Positions 58,888 through 64,000 of a DNA stretch of 64,000 bases are shown here, one piece after another; the stretch's first letter is position 1, and each line of letters begins with the position of its first letter. Below the pieces are notes generated by a model. The model made no database searches, had not been told where the DNA came from, and worked only from the letters and a program-made list of their open reading frames with translations. The stretch covers positions 2,143,630 to 2,207,629 of the forward strand of contig JNVV01000002.1 in the NCBI GenBank assembly GCA_000733355.1, read 5' to 3'. A program made the position numbers and the translations under genes. This stretch comes from Falciphora oryzae. Lineage: Eukaryota > Ascomycota > Sordariomycetes > Magnaporthales > Magnaporthaceae.

Positions 58888-61136
58888 GAGTACGACCGTC
58901 ATCGGGACCCGCCGTTACCCACGCGATGCTACCTCCAGAGCCACCAGCCGGCCAGATCTCTCTGCCGATGTTCCCGGCTGGCTTTTGGCCCCCAGGGGGG
59001 CAACAATTGCCGCGCCCAACCCCTGCACTTCGCCAGCAAGGCGATCACTTCTTCTAGCGTCGTCTTAGCCCGATTTCCCCCTCCTTGGTCCTCCGCCGTC
59101 CTCTGCACTCTCTGATATTGCCTCTTCGGTTTGTGCAACAAGACAGAAGCACCGATCGGCCGACTGAGACTTTTTGTTTTGTGCTCTTTCTGCAGCTTTC
59201 CCTCATCCGTCTCAGCCAGACGTGGCTGTGTGGGGCACGCCATGCAAAATACAGAAGGCGGGAACAGACAAGTCTGTCTGCAGGTTCGCCAAAGCAGGTT
59301 TCTGTCCTTCCCCGATATCCTGTTGGCCCGGCAGGGCAGCAAGGCCCTTAAGGCGGCCAGCATGGCGAACCCTCCAACCTCCTAACCAAGCTGGGTAGGC
59401 TTGTTGGCTCGGGTCGGTCTGTAAATCTCCAGCCTATCACCTTCAAATCGCAACACACACACCTCACCCAACACGAGACCATCCCAGCCCCTAGCCATTC
59501 GTCATGCCTTGGCTCTTGGATCTACCTTTTTTTTTTTTTTTTTTTTTCCTTCTTCTCTCCCTGAGCAGCGCACATCTCACCCGCCCACCACTCGCCTCCC
59601 CATTTTTCTCTCCTCGAAAGAAAGGGAGGAGAAAAATCCGAGGGGCGCACTAGCCCGGTCCCATTGTAGAACGAAGCCACGGGAAACAGAAGACAGAGCG
59701 GGCTTCTTTTACACGTTGCGTTCGTCCGTCCCTAGCCCGGCCACAAACTCAGCTCCACCCATGTCCTTCTACCTGTCGTGCTCCGGCAACAAAGAACTGC
59801 GCTGCTTGTGCGAGCGTTCCTTCTTGCCCCCCTCCTTCCTTTTTTCCCCCGACGACTCAGGCCCAGGCCGTGGTCCAAGGTAACGCAGGCTGGAAGGCCA
59901 TGGAATCATCCCGCCTTGCCGGTTTTCCGGACAAGGCTGCTGGAACTCTTTCTCGCGCATGCGGGAAACGGCCCATAAATATAGATTGATATCACTCTTT
60001 CGGGTGTCATCGGGTCCACGCCTGAGAAATTTCTGGTTTCCCACATCGACGACATCATCGTCATGGGTCCAGCTCCTTGCGGCTGCTGGGGGGAGCCTGG
60101 GGATCCAGGGCAAGTCCCTGGCCTCCCGTCCAACGACTGGTCGGCAGCCCGTCTGCATGGTGTGGCTGGACCCAGTCTGGGGGACAGGGGAACCGTTAAA
60201 AGAGGGGGCCGGCCAAGCTTTTGTTTCCCTTTGCTCCCTTGCTCCCCGCCAATCACGATACAATCATGCCTCTGGGCTGATCAGCAACGCTCACCCACCC
60301 ATTTTTGGTTCGAATGTAAACAGGCGTCCAGGATACATGCCACTCCTCCAGCGCTACCTCTATCTCTTTCTTTCTTTTTCTGCTGTCAATACGGCCTCGC
60401 ACCGAAGGTTTGCTTTTGGGCAACTGGCTGGGCTCCACCGCCTCTCGCTGTATGTTGAAGTCCGGCACGCGTCCGTCGTCGTGGTCGCCCCGAAGCTCTC
60501 GGGGCTTGCTACGTATGCCGGCCTCCTCGTATCGGACTGCATGGTGAAGTGCCTAGATGCTCGGTGCTGCAAGGACAAGGAAGTGCGCGAAGCTGCAGCC
60601 AGCTCAAGCAGGACCTGCCAACCTCCAGCCACACCGCGCCGTCCCCACACCCGCCCTGGAACCCAGCGAGTGAGACTGGGCAATTTGTTGATGGCCTGAC
60701 TTTCCGTCCTGCTTCGCGTTGTCTGCCAGGCCCCGAGTGGTGGCTTGAAGGGCGTGACTGCAGGGCGGGCCTTCGAGCTGCATCCCATCACCATCCTCTT
60801 GAGAACGCTAGTGCGTGTCGCCCTTGCCCGACCCCCCTCAAGCCTGCTTTTGCTGCCAAGCCGATCAGCACCAGCCTAGTCGAGGGCAGACCAGAGCTTG
60901 TTGGTCTCGGCCGTGCGTCTCGTGCGATGCGACCGGAGGAGGGCCTGGGACGGTATGGGCGGGTTCTACGAAGGGGGAGGATGAGGAGAGCACGCTAGCT
61001 GACCCGCTGGTAAGCTGCTGGACAACGTGAAAGATGTCATCGGCACCCCCGCCCCGTCCTTTCTCTCTGCACGGGCATCCGCAGACCAGGGGGCTGGTCA
61101 TCCCGATGAGCTGGGAGGACGAGACTGGCTCGTCGA

Positions 61137-61142
61137 TATAAA
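61137..61142 (+). promoter_or_regulatory. TATA-box candidate of the cell-wall protein gene
   Basis: TATAAA in the context GATATAAACC, 191 bp upstream of the ATG and followed by a C/T-rich stretch typical of fungal transcription starts. Highly expressed fungal genes often have such boxes. No start-site data are available. Confidence 0.45.
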
Positions 61143-61332
61143 CCGGCCCTCTCACCCTTCCTCTCGCCCCCGACTTCCTGTTTCTCTCCATCCCAACGCG
61201 GTCCATCCATCCTGCGCAGCAGCCTGCTCTCTCCCGGCTTGACCCAAGTAACTCGTTCGCTAAGGTTACTTGACACCCTTCGTTCAAAAGTCATACCGAC
61301 TTTCGTTCATACACACCCTCGCTGTTGTCATC

Positions 61333-62265
61333 ATGAAGGCCGCATTCGCTTTCCTGGGCTTGGCTGCCTCGGTCCTCGCGACCGGCGACCACGGCGGCTG
61401 GGACAAGGACAAGGGCAAGACCATCGCCAAGACCACCGTTGTTGATGTCGTCTACACCACGGTCTGCCCCGTCACCGAGACGGTCCACAAGCCCGGCAAG
61501 ACCTACTACACCACCTACACCACCACCTCGGAGGTGTGGACCAAGGTGCCCACCGTCATCTACGAGACCGTCTATGGCCCCGATAAGACGGAGACGGCCG
61601 AGGAGGTCGCCCACGTGACCCAGACCAAGCTTGTGCCTGTTACCGAGACCAAGACCATCGACGGCAAGACGGTCTATGTGACTTACACCCAGACGAAGCT
61701 GGTTGAGACGGTTGTCCCCACGACCGTCAAAGTCTGTAAGTACCATAGTCTTTCCAGGGAAGAAGAAGGCCGAGACTAACCCTGGGATCTAGACACCACC
61801 CACGAGACCACCAATTACGTCAAGACTGACGTTTACACCACCACGACCTGCCCGGTCACCACCTACACGACCGTCGTGGAGGGCGAGACCAAGGTTGTGA
61901 CCATGACCAACACCATCACCATCAAGGTGACCGACGCCCACACCGTGACCGAGGTCCGCCCCGTCACCAAGACGGAGCACAAGGACGAGACGGTCAAGGT
62001 CACGGTGCCCGGCAAGGAGACGGTCGTCGAGAAGCCGACCCACGTCGTCACCGTCGGCGGCACCCAGACCCAGACCATCCCGGGTCCCCCGGCCACTGTC
62101 GTCAGCCCGACGACCCTCACTACCTCGAAGCCTCCCCAGCCCCCGGCGACCAGCGCGCCCGCCACCACCCCTGCTCCCCCGGTCCCGGCCGCCGGTGCCC
62201 GCGCCGGCAACGCGCCTGCTGTCGCTCTCATCGCCGGTCTCTTCGGCGCTGTTGCCTTCATCTAA
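61333..62265 (+). CDS. Secreted Thr-rich GPI-anchored cell-wall protein, 291 aa
   Basis: Two exons: 61333-61735 and 61793-62265. The intron is 57 nt (GTAAGT...CTAG) and the Tyr codon is split in phase. A signal peptide covers residues 1-17 (MKAAFAFLGLAASVLA, cleavage near ATG). The mature part is dominated by Thr, Val and Lys with many TTYTT, TETK and VTVPG patterns, suiting O-mannosylated beta-strand repeats. A Cys-containing motif is repeated once per exon (DVVYTTVCPVT at 38-48 and DVYTTTTCPVT at 147-157). A Pro/Ala/Thr stalk (SKPPQPPATSAPATTPAPP) precedes a GPI signal: GARAGN followed by a hydrophobic tail ending GLFGAVAFI. The role is probably cell-wall structure or surface coat; the exact function is unknown. 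A TATA-like box and a C/T-rich leader suggest strong expression. Confidence 0.88.
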
Positions 62266-63929
62266 TTCCCTCTGGGTCACGGTTTTTCCAGTCTCCCGAA
62301 AGGGCGGAACCTGAAAGCCTTCCCAGTGTTTTCTATTTTTATCTTATACTCCTGGATGACCTTCACGACACTCATTTCACGCTTTAATGACCACATTTTT
62401 TTTTTTTTTTTGATATAACGGATACCATGGAGGACTACTGGCGCAATATTATGACACGGGAACAAACTAGAGCGGGGAAAAGCACACGAAGGGACATCGC
62501 AGCCCTGCGGCCAGGCATTCATTTGGGCAGGAGGGCGTCACATTGGACTTTTTGGACTTTTGGGGACGGAGGGAAACTAATCGGTCTGCGTGGAGGGACC
62601 AGGTAACTACCTCGATTTTCTTTTCTCAAACATCAGGGGAAGGGCTCGGGCTGGGGCGAGAGGGAGCTATTCTTACTTACAGCTCTTCTCTCTTTATTCT
62701 TAATGCGGGGGCGGATGGAGGCGGACATTTCCTTTCCACAGCTACACCTTCTGTGTACATATCGAAGTTGCTCTCAGGGGCGAGCGATACCCAATTCCGG
62801 ACGTAATACCTCGCGGAGAGGGAAGACCATGGGACGGGCCGGACTGTCAGACCAGACGAGAGGACTCGGGGCTAGCTAGTATTAATTAATCTTTACACCA
62901 TCGTCAGATCAAGCTTGCGGCCGAGGGACGTGTTCATCGGAAAGCTGACGAGAGTCAATGCGAGCCCCGGAGGCGAAAAAAAAATCGAGGCAGAAGAAAT
63001 AACACTGGCCAAGGGCAGGTTTGGGAGGGAGAGGTAGCCAGCAGCACCCTCGAGATGTTGTACAACAAAACATGTCTCGCCTCCACGCATGTTTTTGTGT
63101 CACCACAGGATGATCCTCCCTCACTCCCAACCGCGCATCATGCTTGGCCCAAAGTCTCTGCCGATCTTCCGCCTCAACGGCGATAATCCTAGTACTGCCG
63201 GCATTGAGCGGGGGACACATGGAGCGGCAGGAGAGAAAGCTCCTTGCGTACGTCATGGAACTGGAATGGAGGGTGGTATCGGGATGCGAGGCCGGATTTT
63301 CTTTCCTTTGATTTTGTTTTATTTTTTATTCTCGTTTGTCAGCTGCACTTCTCGCCAACCTGTCCCTCGGCCTGTCACACCATCTCTTGCGCGGGCTTGA
63401 AACACCCGCAACACGATCGGCGCCTTGGGAATCGAGCGGGCCGAGCGAACTGTCGTTTTCTGTGCGATTTGTTGTTTTTGTTTTCAGCTGACACCTTTCT
63501 CCCATATTTTTTTGATAGCAGACTGATGTAGCCCCCTAATGCAGTTAGCTCGATCTTGACGAATATCGGTCTTGTGGAGGAGGTATGAGCTCGGCGTCTA
63601 ATTGGCCAATCGATTGTCAATTGCAAAAGCTTTTCTCCGCTTTTCTTGGCTTTGGTCCTCGATCTATACCGGATTCGGGACTACATCAAATCTTTTTGCT
63701 AAAAAAACGACAAATCGCACAGAAAACGACAGTTCGCTCTACCGCACTCGATCCCCAAGGCAGCGATCGAATGCGGGGAGTCTCTTTCCCAATTTCCTTT
63801 TCTTTTCTTTTTTTTTTTCTTTTTTATCAACAGTCCAACCAGGTTAGCCGGCATCATGGGACACAATCAACCACGACGCCACCTCCTCCCGCACAGCACT
63901 GCTGATGCCACTTCTCTGGGCGCACCAGA
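62266..63929. other. 1.7-kb convergent spacer
   Basis: This spacer lies between the cell-wall protein gene and the gene entering from the right. It contains a T16 tract (62396-62411) and a T-rich run near 63799-63826. No convincing gene. Confidence 0.5.
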
Positions 63930-64000
63930 TCAGGGCCTCTTCAGCTCAATGATGTAGTACTCCTCGACGACGCCCTCGCCGATGGGCTCCTGGCCGGCCA
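63930..64000 (-). CDS. C-terminal end of a gene cut by the right edge
   Basis: The last 22 codons before a TGA at 63932-63930 read AGQEPIGEGVVEEYYIIELKRP on the minus strand, with GC-rich codon use like neighbouring genes. Too little is present to name a family. It could also be a chance open frame, but the codon pattern and the amphipathic YYIIELK end favour a real C-terminus. Confidence 0.5.
   Translation of the reverse strand, partial: AGQEPIGEGVVEEYYIIELKRP

Larger units (their letters stand above)
57350..61332. other. 4.0-kb divergent spacer between the PLC gene and the cell-wall protein gene
   Basis: It contains promoters for both genes and three long T tracts (58267-58285, 58861-58887 and 59527-59547). 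Short overlapping frames exist on both strands but none is convincing. A TATA-like box near the right end is listed separately. Confidence 0.5.

Overview
The window is nuclear DNA of a filamentous ascomycete (Pezizomycotina). The evidence is GT-AG introns of about 55-110 nt, GC-rich codon use, and protein families typical of this group, including a Pop3-type RNase P subunit, a Rua1-type regulator, an LMBR1-like membrane protein and a Thr-rich GPI cell-wall protein. The protein texture suggests Sordariomycetes. A finer placement is only a guess. There is no sign of an operon, virus, CRISPR array, recognisable intact transposon, tRNA or rRNA.

Layout, left to right: an LMBR1-like membrane protein cut by the left edge (-); a PRCC-like nuclear protein (+); a conserved 611-aa fungal protein of unknown function (-); a 3.8-kb spacer with a GTA-type microsatellite; a seven-exon USP-family deubiquitinase of about 2,600 aa (-); the RNase P/MRP subunit Pop3 (+); an unrecognised 612-aa repeat-bearing protein (+); a PHD-finger protein with a long disordered N-terminus (-); a 7.5-kb spacer; a Rua1-type transcription regulator (-); an 8.5-kb spacer; a small Pro/Ala-rich protein (-); the INO80 subunit Arp8 (+); a phosphoinositide phospholipase C (-); a GPI-anchored Thr-rich cell-wall protein (+); and the last residues of a gene cut by the right edge (-).

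The genes are independent units, not a pathway cluster. Nuclear and chromatin functions are well represented (PRCC-like, PHD, Rua1-like, Arp8), with RNA processing (Pop3), ubiquitin removal and lipid signalling alongside. Coding sequence covers roughly two fifths of the window. The long spacers carry A/T tracts, microsatellites and no convincing genes. The least explained items are the repeat-bearing orphan at 22549-24512, the AT-rich structured block just after it, an upstream ORF whose stop overlaps the inferred start of the PHD gene, and the very long leaders of the two regulator genes. Exon boundaries were worked out by hand from splice motifs, reading phase and protein continuity, without transcript data.
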